From positions 1 to 41,510 of the forward strand of contig DATLFM010000088.1 of NCBI GenBank assembly GCA_035541015.1: a DNA stretch of 41,510 nucleotides, written 5' to 3'. The first letter of the stretch is position 1; each line of letters starts with the position of its first letter. Positions 15,709 to 24,251 of the stretch are shown here, piece by piece. Source of the DNA: Candidatus Thermoplasmatota archaeon (lineage in GTDB: Archaea > Thermoplasmatota > SW-10-69-26 > JACQPN01 > JAIVGT01). A program made the translations under genes and the position numbers. The notes under the pieces were generated by a model. It did no database searches, was not told the origin of the DNA, and saw only the letters and a list, made by a program, of their open reading frames with translations.

Positions 15709-15840
15709 ATTGCGTGGCAATGGTTCGCAATCGGCGACCTTTCTCCCGCGCGGAAGACCATGAATTCTCTGCACACTTCCTTGGAATGAACCATGCTCTC
15801 GTCCACACTTTCTTGGAACGCGGTGTCGCCGGCGACACCG
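15709..15840. other. Structured intergenic segment between convergent genes
   Basis: This 132-bp stretch has no convincing ORF and is less GC-rich than its neighbours. It contains ATTGCG/CGCAAT arms with an 11-nt loop (15709-15731), two near-identical 15-mers CACACTTCCTTGGAA (15772-15786) and CACACTTTCTTGGAA (15804-15818) set 32 bp apart, and the perfect 20-bp palindrome CGGTGTCGCCGGCGACACCG (15821-15840). It could be a structured RNA, a double terminator or a protein-binding region; the sequence alone does not decide. Confidence 0.4.
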
Positions 15841-15860
15841 GGTCACCGATTCCTCCGGCC

Positions 15861-17072
15861 TTAACGGGCGACCGGCGCGACCCTCCGCGGCGGGCGCAGC
15901 GCGTACGTGCGGCCGCGCCAGGCGATCGCGCGCACGCGCCGCGAGCGGTGCAGCACGTACAGCATGAGGAACGGCTGGAAAAGCGAGGTCGCGGCCGAGT
16001 CGCGCTCTGCGTCCAGGAGCGGCCGGTGGCCGGGCAGAAGCTCGCGGAAGAACCGCCAACGCATGCGCGTGCGCAGCGGGTTCGAAAGCACGGGGATCGT
16101 CATGGCAGCGCCGGCAAGCGCAAGCGTCGGGTCCGCGCGCGCAAAGCCGGCGGCCGCTGCCGCGACGCCCAAGACGAACAGGGCCACGGAAGCTCCGTAG
16201 ACGGCGGCGGCAAAGCGCCAAAGGCGCGGCATGCTCTCGCGCGTGAGAGCCGTCTGCCGCACGCACCACTCGAGGCAACCGCCGCGGTCGGTGTCCTCCA
16301 CGTTCACCGAGCAGGCGCGAGGGGCAAACGCGACCAAGAGGCCCAGCCGCTCGACCGCGCGGGTCAAGGCGACGTCCTCGGCGATCGCCTCGCGCATGGC
16401 GTCCTCGACGCGCGCAAGCTCGTACGTCTCTCGCCGCAGCGCCATGCTGCCGCCCCAGCAGAAGCGGTACCGGGAAAGCAGCATGGCGTCGAGGCCCGTG
16501 CCGTTCCACTGCGCTCGAAGGCGCGACCAGAAACCGTGCCGCTCGGAGACGTACCACCGGTACGCGGTGACGGCGCCCACCGCCGGGTCGGAAAGCGGCT
16601 CGACCATGCGGGAGAGCCAGTCGCGCGCGGGCCGGACGTCGGCGTCGACAAAGACGATCGCCCGCGACGCCGGGCGCGCGCGTCGCACGGCCGTCGCCTG
16701 CGCGCGGGCCTTGCCGCTTCGGAACTCCGGCGCGTCGGCGCCGTCGCGGTCCACGACCACAAGCCGCGCGCGGGGAGGCGCGACGCGGCGGAACGCATCG
16801 GCGGAAGGATCGTCGGCCGAATCGACCGCGACGAGAAGCTCGAAGTCGGGGTACGCCTGCGCGGCGATGGCGCGAAGGTTCTCTTCGAATCCCTGCTGCT
16901 CGCCGCGGCAGGGCAGCACCACCGTGACGGGCGGCTTCCATTCCGCAAACGTTTGCGCGAGGGCTTCGCGCTGGAGCCGGCGCGCGACGAGGACCGAGGC
17001 GACCGGGAAGGCCACGCATCCAAGAGCGACGAGGAGCAGCGCCGCAAGCGCGATGGCTTCGAGCGTGGTCAC
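15861..17072 (-). CDS. Membrane glycosyltransferase, GT2/GT21 (ceramide-glucosyltransferase-like)
   Basis: 403 residues. One N-terminal helix (about 4-30) precedes a cytosolic GT-A domain, starting VTVVLPCRGEQQGFEENLRA. The processive-GT residues are present: Asp84 (VAVDSADDPS), the DxD Asp143/Asp145 (FVDADVRP), Asp233 (AEDVALTRAVERLG) and a CVRQTALTR motif at about 270-278 in place of QxxRW. This combination is closer to ceramide glucosyltransferase and HpnI-like GT21 than to cellulose synthase. Two to three C-terminal helices follow. It probably moves a sugar from a nucleotide-sugar to a membrane lipid. The GTG start overlaps the stop of the upstream Asp-box lipoprotein gene by GTGA, so the two are translationally coupled. 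Confidence 0.82.
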   Translation of the reverse strand: MTTLEAIALAALLLVALGCVAFPVASVLVARRLQREALAQTFAEWKPPVTVVLPCRGEQQGFEENLRAIAAQAYPDFELLVAVDSADDPSADAFRRVAPPRARLVVVDRDGADAPEFRSGKARAQATAVRRARPASRAIVFVDADVRPARDWLSRMVEPLSDPAVGAVTAYRWYVSERHGFWSRLRAQWNGTGLDAMLLSRYRFCWGGSMALRRETYELARVEDAMREAIAEDVALTRAVERLGLLVAFAPRACSVNVEDTDRGGCLEWCVRQTALTRESMPRLWRFAAAVYGASVALFVLGVAAAAAGFARADPTLALAGAAMTIPVLSNPLRTRMRWRFFRELLPGHRPLLDAERDSAATSLFQPFLMLYVLHRSRRVRAIAWRGRTYALRPPRRVAPVAR

Positions 17073-18592
17073 GGGGCAAGCACCTTGGCCACGGCCACCT
17101 CGGCCACGCCCGTGCGCGTGTCGCCCCAGCCGGTCCACACGGTCCCGTCGCTTGCCACGCCGATGCCGTTGTAGTCGCCGATGAAGGGCCCAAGCGTCGT
17201 CTGGTGCTTGCCGAGGTCGCCGTCGAACGGAGACGCCGTGAGGCGAAGGTTCGTCCACGTCGCGCCGCCGTCCACGCTTGTTGCAAGGCTCGCGTCGAGG
17301 AGCTTGTCGGCGGGGTCGAAGGCGCGGTCGTAGTACAGGACGTGCACCGCCCCGTCGCGGGCGACGACGATGCGCGGGAAGAACTGGTCGTTGGCCGTTT
17401 CGTCGAGGTTTGCCCGGGCGGGCTCCGACCACGTGCGGCCGCGGTCGTCGCTCCACCGGACGTGGACGTCGCGGTGTCCTTGCGCTTCGTCCGTGTAGGC
17501 GGCGTACAGACGCCCGGTCGCAAGGTCCGCCGCAAGCTCGGCGTGGACCGGCGCGCGCCACGCGGCGTTGCGCGCCGGCCCGTCGCCCTGCGTGCCGCGG
17601 GCGTACGAGAACACGCGGCCCACCTCCTGGAAGCTGCGGCCGTCGTCCACGCTCTCGTAGAGGAACACGTCCTCGACGGCCGGGCGCTGATCCTCGTTGA
17701 GCGGCGACTTCACGACCGTGACGTACACGCGGCCTTCCGCGTCGGCGGCAAGCCCGCCGAAGAACTGCGTCGTGCGCGGCGCGTCGGGCGCAAAGAAGTT
17801 CACAGGCCGGTCCACCTCGCGGCCCTCGCTGCGCGCCGTCACGGCCCACACGGACACCGTGTCGTACTGGCCGGGCACGTCCGTGAACGAGCGGGGCGCC
17901 CGCGTGGAGTCGCCCCACGTCGTCGTCCACCCGTTCCAGACCGAGTGCACCGAGTTCGTGGCGGGGTTCACGACCATTCGCGGGTAGTCGTGGAAGACGA
18001 GCTGCGCGTCGCCCACGGCCATGTGCGCAAACGTGCCCCACGTCTCCCCGCCGTCGCGGCTGACCGCGAGCACGAAGGCCGAGCCGAGGTACGGCCAGCC
18101 CGTCGGAAGCGAGGGCACGTCGCGGGGCGAGACCGCCCACCGGTACGCCTGCAGGGCGTAGTAGAGGACGCCGTTTGCGTCGAACACGAGGATGGGATCG
18201 GTCACGCACGAGTAGGGCACGAGGACCGGCTCGCGGTTGGCGCGGTCGCCGCCTACGTACACGGTCTTCCACGTCCTCCCGCCGTCCTTTGTGACCTGCG
18301 CCACGGACCAGACGCAGTTGCTCGCGCGCGGGTCGAGGTCCTTCGAGGCGACCACGACGTTGTTCGGGTCGAGCGGATTCACGGCAAGGTCGATCTCGGT
18401 CTTGGCGGGCGCCTCGTTCCAGGAGACGCGCGCCGTGCAGGGGTCGGGCCACCGGTCAAGGCCCGAAGCGATCGAGCAGTCGGGGCGAAAACCGAGGGCG
18501 GGCGGGACGGCGTCGTCGGGCGCGCTTGGGGTGGGACCCAGGCATCCGGCGACAAGGGCGGCGGCAAGCAGCACGGGAACGGGCCGTCGCAT
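17069..18592 (-). CDS. Asp-box (BNR) beta-propeller lipoprotein
   Basis: 507 residues. The signal sequence ends in lipobox VAGC (Cys17), predicting lipid anchoring outside the membrane. The rest is a six- to seven-bladed propeller with Asp-box turns TKDGGRTW, SRDGGETW, SVDDGRSF, SDDRGRTW and SVDGGATW, spread through the protein. Sialidase catalytic residues are not apparent, so ligand or glycan binding is more likely than hydrolysis. The frame stays open to 18664 through the inverted repeat, but the ATG at 18592 opens a normal lipoprotein signal and has a weak TATA patch 28 bp upstream. Coupling to a glycosyltransferase suggests a shared envelope-glycan role (inference). Confidence 0.8.
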   Translation of the reverse strand: MRRPVPVLLAAALVAGCLGPTPSAPDDAVPPALGFRPDCSIASGLDRWPDPCTARVSWNEAPAKTEIDLAVNPLDPNNVVVASKDLDPRASNCVWSVAQVTKDGGRTWKTVYVGGDRANREPVLVPYSCVTDPILVFDANGVLYYALQAYRWAVSPRDVPSLPTGWPYLGSAFVLAVSRDGGETWGTFAHMAVGDAQLVFHDYPRMVVNPATNSVHSVWNGWTTTWGDSTRAPRSFTDVPGQYDTVSVWAVTARSEGREVDRPVNFFAPDAPRTTQFFGGLAADAEGRVYVTVVKSPLNEDQRPAVEDVFLYESVDDGRSFQEVGRVFSYARGTQGDGPARNAAWRAPVHAELAADLATGRLYAAYTDEAQGHRDVHVRWSDDRGRTWSEPARANLDETANDQFFPRIVVARDGAVHVLYYDRAFDPADKLLDASLATSVDGGATWTNLRLTASPFDGDLGKHQTTLGPFIGDYNGIGVASDGTVWTGWGDTRTGVAEVAVAKVLAP

Positions 18593-18648
18593 GCGCGCAA
18601 GGAGCGGCGCGCACGGGAAAAAGCCATCGGCGGGTTCGCCCCGGCGGC

Positions 18649-18668
18649 TGCGATGATCATTCATCGCA
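18649..18668. promoter_or_regulatory. 20-bp inverted repeat, copy 2 (operator-like)
   Basis: TGCGATGATCATTCATCGCA is identical to the sequence at 985-1004, in the same orientation. It lies between the divergent propeller-lipoprotein and prefoldin genes. It ends 11 bp before the TATA-like TTAAAAG of the prefoldin gene, comparable with its place behind the M24 peptidase promoter. Confidence 0.6.
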
Positions 18669-18679
18669 GGTGCGCACGC

Positions 18680-18686
18680 TTAAAAG
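18680..18686 (+). promoter_or_regulatory. TATA box of the prefoldin beta gene
   Basis: TTAAAAG is centred about 35 bp before the TTG start at 18718, giving a transcript with a leader of roughly ten bases. Confidence 0.5.
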
Positions 18687-18717
18687 CGGGACGGCGCATT
18701 GCGCCCCGGCGATCCCG

Positions 18718-19074
18718 TTGGCCGCCGACATCCCGCCGCAGATCCGGAACCAGATCGCGCAGCTGCAGCAGATCCAGCAGCAGGCGCAGACGATCGTCTC
18801 GCAGCGCGTCCAGCTCGAGATGCAGGTGAAGGAGATGGAGCGGACGCTCGAGGAGCTTGCCAAGACGCCCGAGGACGCGCCCGTCTACCGGAGCGTTGGC
18901 ACGCTTCTCATCCGCGTGAAGGACCGGCAGACCGTCGCCAAGGACCTCGAGGACTCGAAGGAGACCACCGAGGTGCGCCTGAACTCGCTCAAGCGGCAGG
19001 AGGAGCGGCTCAAGGAGAAGCTCTCGGCCCTGCAGCGCGAGGTCTCCGCGGCGCTTTCCGCCGGGCAGCGATAG
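18718..19074 (+). CDS. pfdB: Prefoldin subunit beta
   Basis: 118 residues, the usual length for archaeal prefoldin beta. Four beta subunits and two alpha subunits form the jellyfish-shaped chaperone that hands unfolded proteins to the thermosome. The N-terminal coiled coil reads IPPQIRNQIAQLQQIQQQAQ. The central hairpin TPEDAPVYRSVGTLLIRVKD forms the beta barrel, and a second coiled coil runs to the C-terminus (LKRQEERLKEKLSALQREVS). I use the TTG at 18718 as start because it places the family opening correctly and no ATG or GTG is available near it; the frame is open much further upstream. The 20-bp inverted repeat shared with the M24 peptidase gene precedes its promoter. Confidence 0.92.
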   Translation: MAADIPPQIRNQIAQLQQIQQQAQTIVSQRVQLEMQVKEMERTLEELAKTPEDAPVYRSVGTLLIRVKDRQTVAKDLEDSKETTEVRLNSLKRQEERLKEKLSALQREVSAALSAGQR

Positions 19075-19148
19075 TTCGATGAACCTGGGGATTCGCACGG
19101 GGCGTGGCGCGCGGGTTTTCCTTCGGAGACCCATCCAAAAAAACCAAG

Positions 19149-19156
19149 TATATATA
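19149..19156 (+). promoter_or_regulatory. TATA box TATATATA of the surface-protein operon
   Basis: This is the strongest TATA element in the window. It is centred only 15 bp before the ATG at 19168 but 33 bp before the in-frame GTG at 19186, so transcription may begin past that ATG. Confidence 0.7.
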
Positions 19157-19167
19157 GGCTGAGCCTG

Positions 19168-21735
19168 ATGGTCGCCCGGATACCGGTGAGCCCGTTGGGA
19201 GTCCGTTTCGCCGTACCATTCAGCCTTCTTGCTCTTGCGGCGCTTGCGCCCCTCGCGTTTGCCGGGGAGCCGACGCCGATGACCTTCAACGGGTACGAGG
19301 TCGACGGCCGCGTCAACGGCGTCTCCATGGACTGGGGCCGCACGGTCGCCGTCGTCGCCAAGGACGGCTCGGCGCAGGACCTGCAGGACCGCGAGCTCTT
19401 CGCGTTCCGGCTGGAGCCGCCGCAGCAGGCCGGGCTCCTGTGGTCCGAGGAGGACACCTGCCCCACCTGCCTTCTCGTGGAGGGCAAGCGCCTCGTGCGC
19501 TTTGCGCGCGGCAGCGCGCAGAGCGGTCCCGGCGCGCTCCTTGTCGCCGTCGACGAGGAGAACGCCGCGCAGCGCAACTGGTACGTCTATGGATGGCAGG
19601 GGACACAGCCCCTCGCCTCGCGCGCGTCGGCGAGCCCCATCAATGGCATCGCCATCTCGGACGGAACCTCGGTCGGCCACACGGTCGCCGTCGTGAGCGA
19701 CGGCACGGGCACCGCGCCGCCGGGCCGCAACCAGACCTCGATCTACACGTACTCGGGCGGCGCGATCCAGCACGTCACGAACTTCACCGTCTTCAGCCAG
19801 GTCGGCACCGTGGCCGCCGCCCACGCGGTCGACATCTCCTCGAGCGGCCGCTTCGTGGTGGTGGGCGCCACGCGCCACGTGGCCGCTCCCGCGCCCGCCG
19901 GCGCCGTGTACCTCTTCGACGCCAACGCGGCCGGCGTGGGGCCCAACAACCCGGCGCCGGCGCTTCTGTCGCGCGAGACGCACAACCAGTGGGGTAACAT
20001 GACAAGCCCCATCCGTCACGTCGCGATCGCAGGCGACGGGCGGTACTTCGTGGCGGCCGACGAGGCAAGCCCCGGCCGCGTGTATCTCTGCACGAACCGC
20101 CACGCCATCAACGAGCCGTGGGTGCGGTGCGACGCGCAGTTCTCGGTCGAAGGCCGCATCACGGCGCTTGCCATCTCGTTCCACGGCAACAACTTCGCCG
20201 TCGGCACGGACGCCGGCGACGTGTACACGTGGCGCATCAACCGCGACGACCGCAGCAACGCGCAGAACGCCAACGCCGGCGACGTGGGCTCGAGCGCCAC
20301 GCCGCTTGGCCCCTGGCGCGGCGCGCAGGCCGGCTCGCGCGCGGCCATCTCCTCGCTTGCGTACTCGTTCAACGGCCAGTGGCTCGTCGCCGGCGGAACG
20401 CACCTCTACGGCTTCGTGAACTCGACGATCGATCCCGTCTGGCAGCTGCCGCTTGTGGTTCCGGGAACCGGCGGCGCGGTCGTGGCCTCGCCGGTCCTTG
20501 GCGTGGCCATCTCGCACGACGGGCAGCGGATCGTGGCCGTGGCCGACCAGCCCGCCTCCGGCGGCACGCCTGCCAAGGGCCGGGTCTTCGCCTTCCAGCA
20601 ATCCTTCGGCGTCGATCTCTCGGCCGACCCCGCCTCGCGCACGACGCAGCCGGGCTCGGTGGCGCGGTACCTCGTCACGGTCCGCAACACGGGCTCCAAC
20701 GCGGACAACTTCCGCCTGGAGGTGATCCCGCCCACGCAGCCGCGCGCCTGGTCGGCCACGCTCAACGCAACGACCGTGGCCCTCCCGCCGGGCCGCGACG
20801 TGCGCTTGTTCCTGAACGTGACGGTCCCCGACGACGTGCTGCCGGAGACGTACATCACGACGGTGCGCGCCGAGAGCCTCGGCTCCGTCGCCGCCGGCGG
20901 AAGCTCGGTCGCCTCGAGCTCGGTCGCCGTGCCGACCGTCGTCGGCCGCGTGTACGGGGTCGAGGTGACGCCGCGCACGCAGGAGACGGTCGTGAACCCC
21001 GGCGAGCGGCGCGACGTCCGACTCACGCTCCGCAACACGGGCAACGGCGAGGACACCATCCGGTTCGCGGTGACCGCGGTGGGCCGGTCGCCCGGCACGG
21101 AATGGGCCACGCGCCTTGAGCCCGACGGGCTCGTCACGATCCCCGCCTTTGGCACGCGCGAGGTCCTGCTCGAGGTGCGCTCGATCCGGGCCGCCGACGG
21201 CGACTTCGTCGACCTCTCGTTTGTCGCCGAAGCCAGCCGGGGCGAGGTGGGCATCCGCGACACGGCGAAGGTTCTCGTGCGCGTGAACCCGCGCTTTGGC
21301 GGCTCGGTCGAGATCGAGCGAACGGATCTTCTGCTGGCGCCCGGCGAGGCGGCCGTCGTGAACCTCACGGTCGAGAACCACGGCAACACGCGGGACGTTT
21401 TCCGGATCGAGAACCGCACCGAGCCGCGCAATCCGGTCGGCTGGCGCCTGTCGCTCTCGTCGCAGACGGTCGTCCTCGATCGTCTGGGCGACAAGGGCGT
21501 CGTGCGCCTGCGCGTGACGGCGCCCTCGGCCGCGCAGGCAGGCGACGAGATCACGATCTTCGTCGACGTGTTCTCGCAGGGCGAGGAGGGCCGCCGCGTG
21601 GACCAGAAGAGCCTCGTGGCCCGCGTGGGCGAGCGCGGCGGCGGGTTCCTTGGCCTGCCCGGTTTCGAGCCGCTGCTGCTTGTCGTGGGCGCCTTGGGCG
21701 CCGTCGTCGTCCTCCGTCGCGGGGGGAGAGGCTAG
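19168..21735 (+). CDS. Exported beta-propeller protein with three NEW3/CARDB-type domains and C-terminal anchor
   Basis: 855 residues. A signal peptide (VRFAVPFSLLALAALAPLAF) leads into a WD40/PQQ-like propeller (about 40-475) with recurring blades such as HVAIAGDGRYFVAADEASPG and VAISHDGQRIVAVADQPASG. Three Ig-like NEW3/CARDB-type domains begin near residues 479, 594 and 710, each with a VTVRNTGSNADNFRLEV-like core. The C-terminus LPGFEPLLLVVGALGAVVVL plus RRGGRG is a PGF-CTERM-like anchor. Sequons (NVT, NLT) suggest glycosylation. The GTG at 19186 fits the promoter spacing better than the ATG used here. The next gene starts 1 nt after the stop and has the same layout, so they form an operon. 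The propeller ligand is unknown. Confidence 0.8.
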   Translation: MVARIPVSPLGVRFAVPFSLLALAALAPLAFAGEPTPMTFNGYEVDGRVNGVSMDWGRTVAVVAKDGSAQDLQDRELFAFRLEPPQQAGLLWSEEDTCPTCLLVEGKRLVRFARGSAQSGPGALLVAVDEENAAQRNWYVYGWQGTQPLASRASASPINGIAISDGTSVGHTVAVVSDGTGTAPPGRNQTSIYTYSGGAIQHVTNFTVFSQVGTVAAAHAVDISSSGRFVVVGATRHVAAPAPAGAVYLFDANAAGVGPNNPAPALLSRETHNQWGNMTSPIRHVAIAGDGRYFVAADEASPGRVYLCTNRHAINEPWVRCDAQFSVEGRITALAISFHGNNFAVGTDAGDVYTWRINRDDRSNAQNANAGDVGSSATPLGPWRGAQAGSRAAISSLAYSFNGQWLVAGGTHLYGFVNSTIDPVWQLPLVVPGTGGAVVASPVLGVAISHDGQRIVAVADQPASGGTPAKGRVFAFQQSFGVDLSADPASRTTQPGSVARYLVTVRNTGSNADNFRLEVIPPTQPRAWSATLNATTVALPPGRDVRLFLNVTVPDDVLPETYITTVRAESLGSVAAGGSSVASSSVAVPTVVGRVYGVEVTPRTQETVVNPGERRDVRLTLRNTGNGEDTIRFAVTAVGRSPGTEWATRLEPDGLVTIPAFGTREVLLEVRSIRAADGDFVDLSFVAEASRGEVGIRDTAKVLVRVNPRFGGSVEIERTDLLLAPGEAAVVNLTVENHGNTRDVFRIENRTEPRNPVGWRLSLSSQTVVLDRLGDKGVVRLRVTAPSAAQAGDEITIFVDVFSQGEEGRRVDQKSLVARVGERGGGFLGLPGFEPLLLVVGALGAVVVLRRGGRG

Positions 21736-21736
21736 C

Positions 21737-24160
21737 GTGCGTGCCGCACGCCTGGGCCTGTTGATCGCCCTCGCGATCCTGCTCACGGCGCCCGCCGCCG
21801 TAGGCTCCCCTCCGCCGGCGCAGCCGTGGAGCCCCGCGCCCGTCGAGCATCCCGGCGGGCCCCAGGGCGTTCCGCCGCCGCTGCGAGGCGGTCCGCCGCT
21901 TGCGCTTGCGTTTGCCTCCGCCGGCAGCGTGCTTGCGCTTGGAACCGCCGACGCGCGGCCGGGCGGGCCCGTTCCGCAGCCGGACCCTTCCGACCGCGAC
22001 CTTTTCCTCTTCGACTTTGTCTCGGGGTACCTTCGCAGCCGCGCAGACCACGAGGACCCCGTGCGCGAGGGGACGAGCGCCGTGGCGCTTGCGGCCGACG
22101 GATCGCGTCTTCTGGCAGGGTCCCCGTTCGTGGACGCGCCAAACGTAGCCTACTTTGCGACCTCGAGCCTGGAGAGCCCGCTGTGGACCGAGACCCTCTC
22201 GCAGCCCGTTCGCGCCGTGGCCCTTTCGGCCGACGGCCGTCGCGCCGCCGTCGCGGCCGCCGGAGACACGGGCAACAGCGCCTTGCGCTTCTACGGCGGC
22301 GGAGACGCTAGGACCCTCGCCTGGTCGGCCACGTTTGCCGGACGCGTGAACGACATCGACCTTTCCACCGCCGGCACGCACCTTGCCGCCGGCGGCCGCG
22401 CGCTCTCGGGCGACCTCGTCGTGGGCGAGGTTCACCTGTACGCCACCACGACCGCCACCGCGTCGACGCCCATCGTGCGCCACACGATCCAGGAGGCCGA
22501 CAGCGCGATCACGGACGTCGACCTTTCCGACGACGGCGCCTGGCTTGCCGCGGGAACGGACGCGGGCAGGCTGCTCGTGATCTCCGAGGCGTCGCGCGCG
22601 GTCGCCTTCAACCTCCGCCTCTCCACGCTTGCGCCCGGCGCCGTGCCGCAGCCGGTGGTGCGCGTGGCGATCTCCCACGACGGCGCGCGGCTGGCCGCCA
22701 TCGATGCCCTGCGCCTCTACGTCTTCGAGCGGCAGGCTGGAAGCTACGCCTTCCGCTGGAGCGCCGACCTCGACGGCGGAGCAACCGACCTTGGCGCAAC
22801 GCCCGACCTCGAGTACCTGGCCGTGGCGGGGAGACCGCTGCGCGTCTTCCACGTGTCCTCCGGCACGCCGTTGTTCGACCTCGACGTCGAGGGCGGCCTC
22901 GTGCGGATGGCCCGCGCGGTCGATTCGGGCGAGGTGCGGCTCGCAGCCGCCTCCGACGGGGCGGTGCACGCGCATCGGCTCGTCTTCGACCACCGGATCG
23001 CCGCCCCGCCGGCGCCTGCCGCGCCCATCGTGCCGGGCCGTGCCGCGACGCTCACGTTCAACGTCACGAACGAAGGCTCGGCCGCCGGGCGCGTCCTGCT
23101 CACGGTCATGGAGGGGCACGAGCTCTCCCCGCGCGTCGAGACGCCCCTCGTGCTCGCGCTTCCGGGCCAGAGCATTCCGGTGAACGTGACGCTCTCCCCA
23201 AGCCCAGGCACCGTCGCGCGGACGTACCGGCTGAACGTGACGGCGACCTCGCTGGCCGGGGATGGCACGGTCCGTTCGGCGGAGGTCGAGGTGCGGGTGG
23301 CCTCGGCGCCTTCCGTGCGCGTGTCGATCTCGACGAACGAATCGGGCATCCAGCCGGGCACCGAGGCGTACTTCCTCCTCAACGCGACAAACGTGGGCAA
23401 CGTCCCCGTGGACCTCACGCTTGGACTCTCGCAGCGCCCCACGCAAGGCGGCGCCTGGCCGCTTGACCTCTCCTCGTCTGTCGCCAGCGCCAACCCGGGC
23501 GCGACCACCACGGCCGTGCTCACGGTCCGCGCGCCCGGGTCGGCCGCCAACGGCTCGGAGAATCTCGTGACGGTTCGCTTGCAAGGCGACGGCGTGGACG
23601 AGTCGGTGTCGCTGCGCGTGGTCGTGAACCCGCACTTTGGCGTGGCGCTCACGGTGCAGCCTCCAAGCCGCACGGCGTCCATCGGCCGGCCGGCCGCCTA
23701 CACGCTGCTTGTCACGAACAACGGCTCGCTTGCCAACACGTTCTCGCTCCACGCGTGCCCGCTTCCCCCGAACTACGTGGGCGCCCACCCGCCGTGCTTT
23801 GGCAACGACACGACGCCGGAGCTCCTTCGCGGCTGGTCGATCGCCTACGACCGCGTGCCCTTCTACCTCGCGCGCGGCCAGACGCGCGAGCTTTCCATCG
23901 TCATCCGCCCGCCCGAGACGGCCACGCCAGGCGACCGGCTGAGCCTGCAAGTGGACGCCATGGCCACGAACCTGTCGCACGAGTCCCGGGCGTTTGTCGT
24001 CGTGAGCACGAACGTCGTCGAACCGCCGCCCACCGAGGAAGAGGAGCGGCGGCGGCGCGAGACGATTCCTGGGCCGGCCGCGGTCGAGACGCTCGCGCCG
24101 CTGGCCGCGGCGGCCGTCGTCCTGTTGGCGCTTCGCGGACGATCCGCGCGACGTCCGTGA
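21737..24160 (+). CDS. Exported beta-propeller protein with NEW3-type repeats, paralogue of its neighbour
   Basis: 807 residues from a GTG that lies 1 nt past the preceding stop. The signal peptide VRAARLGLLIALAILLTAPA is followed by a propeller (about 55-410; blades such as VALSADGRRAAVAAAGDTGN and VAISHDGARLAAIDALRLYV). Three Ig-like NEW3-type domains begin near residues 418, 524 and 632; the last has a Cys pair. A charged segment EEEERRRRE and a final hydrophobic helix with Arg tail (AAVVLLALRGRSARRP) form the anchor, with PGP in place of PGF. Overall order matches the upstream gene but sequence identity looks modest, so the pair is an old duplication. They may form a heteromeric surface complex (inference). 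Confidence 0.78.
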   Translation: MRAARLGLLIALAILLTAPAAVGSPPPAQPWSPAPVEHPGGPQGVPPPLRGGPPLALAFASAGSVLALGTADARPGGPVPQPDPSDRDLFLFDFVSGYLRSRADHEDPVREGTSAVALAADGSRLLAGSPFVDAPNVAYFATSSLESPLWTETLSQPVRAVALSADGRRAAVAAAGDTGNSALRFYGGGDARTLAWSATFAGRVNDIDLSTAGTHLAAGGRALSGDLVVGEVHLYATTTATASTPIVRHTIQEADSAITDVDLSDDGAWLAAGTDAGRLLVISEASRAVAFNLRLSTLAPGAVPQPVVRVAISHDGARLAAIDALRLYVFERQAGSYAFRWSADLDGGATDLGATPDLEYLAVAGRPLRVFHVSSGTPLFDLDVEGGLVRMARAVDSGEVRLAAASDGAVHAHRLVFDHRIAAPPAPAAPIVPGRAATLTFNVTNEGSAAGRVLLTVMEGHELSPRVETPLVLALPGQSIPVNVTLSPSPGTVARTYRLNVTATSLAGDGTVRSAEVEVRVASAPSVRVSISTNESGIQPGTEAYFLLNATNVGNVPVDLTLGLSQRPTQGGAWPLDLSSSVASANPGATTTAVLTVRAPGSAANGSENLVTVRLQGDGVDESVSLRVVVNPHFGVALTVQPPSRTASIGRPAAYTLLVTNNGSLANTFSLHACPLPPNYVGAHPPCFGNDTTPELLRGWSIAYDRVPFYLARGQTRELSIVIRPPETATPGDRLSLQVDAMATNLSHESRAFVVVSTNVVEPPPTEEEERRRRETIPGPAAVETLAPLAAAAVVLLALRGRSARRP

Positions 24161-24234
24161 GATCGCCGCGACGTGCTTTTGGCGCGTCGCGTTTTCGTGC
24201 GCGGCGGCCGGGATTTGCGAGACAATCCAGCATG

Positions 24235-24243
24235 CTTAAATAG
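24235..24243 (+). promoter_or_regulatory. TATA box of the 1844-residue surface protein gene
   Basis: CTTAAATAG is centred 13 bp before the GTG at 24252 and 40-49 bp before the in-frame GTGs at 24279 and 24288. The expected transcription start near 24265 favours one of the later codons. Confidence 0.55.
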
Positions 24244-24251
24244 CGTTCCGG

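Noticed and set aside
12232-18592. Sialidase function for the two Asp-box proteins
   Set aside because: Only the structural Asp-box turns are visible; the catalytic Arg triad and Tyr/Glu pair are not. The fold alone does not support the enzyme name.
985-18668. The two identical 20-bp repeats as attachment sites bounding an integrated island
   Set aside because: The segment between them holds thrS, ilvE and other housekeeping genes, there is no integrase, and composition does not change at either copy. Promoter-proximal placement fits a regulatory site better.
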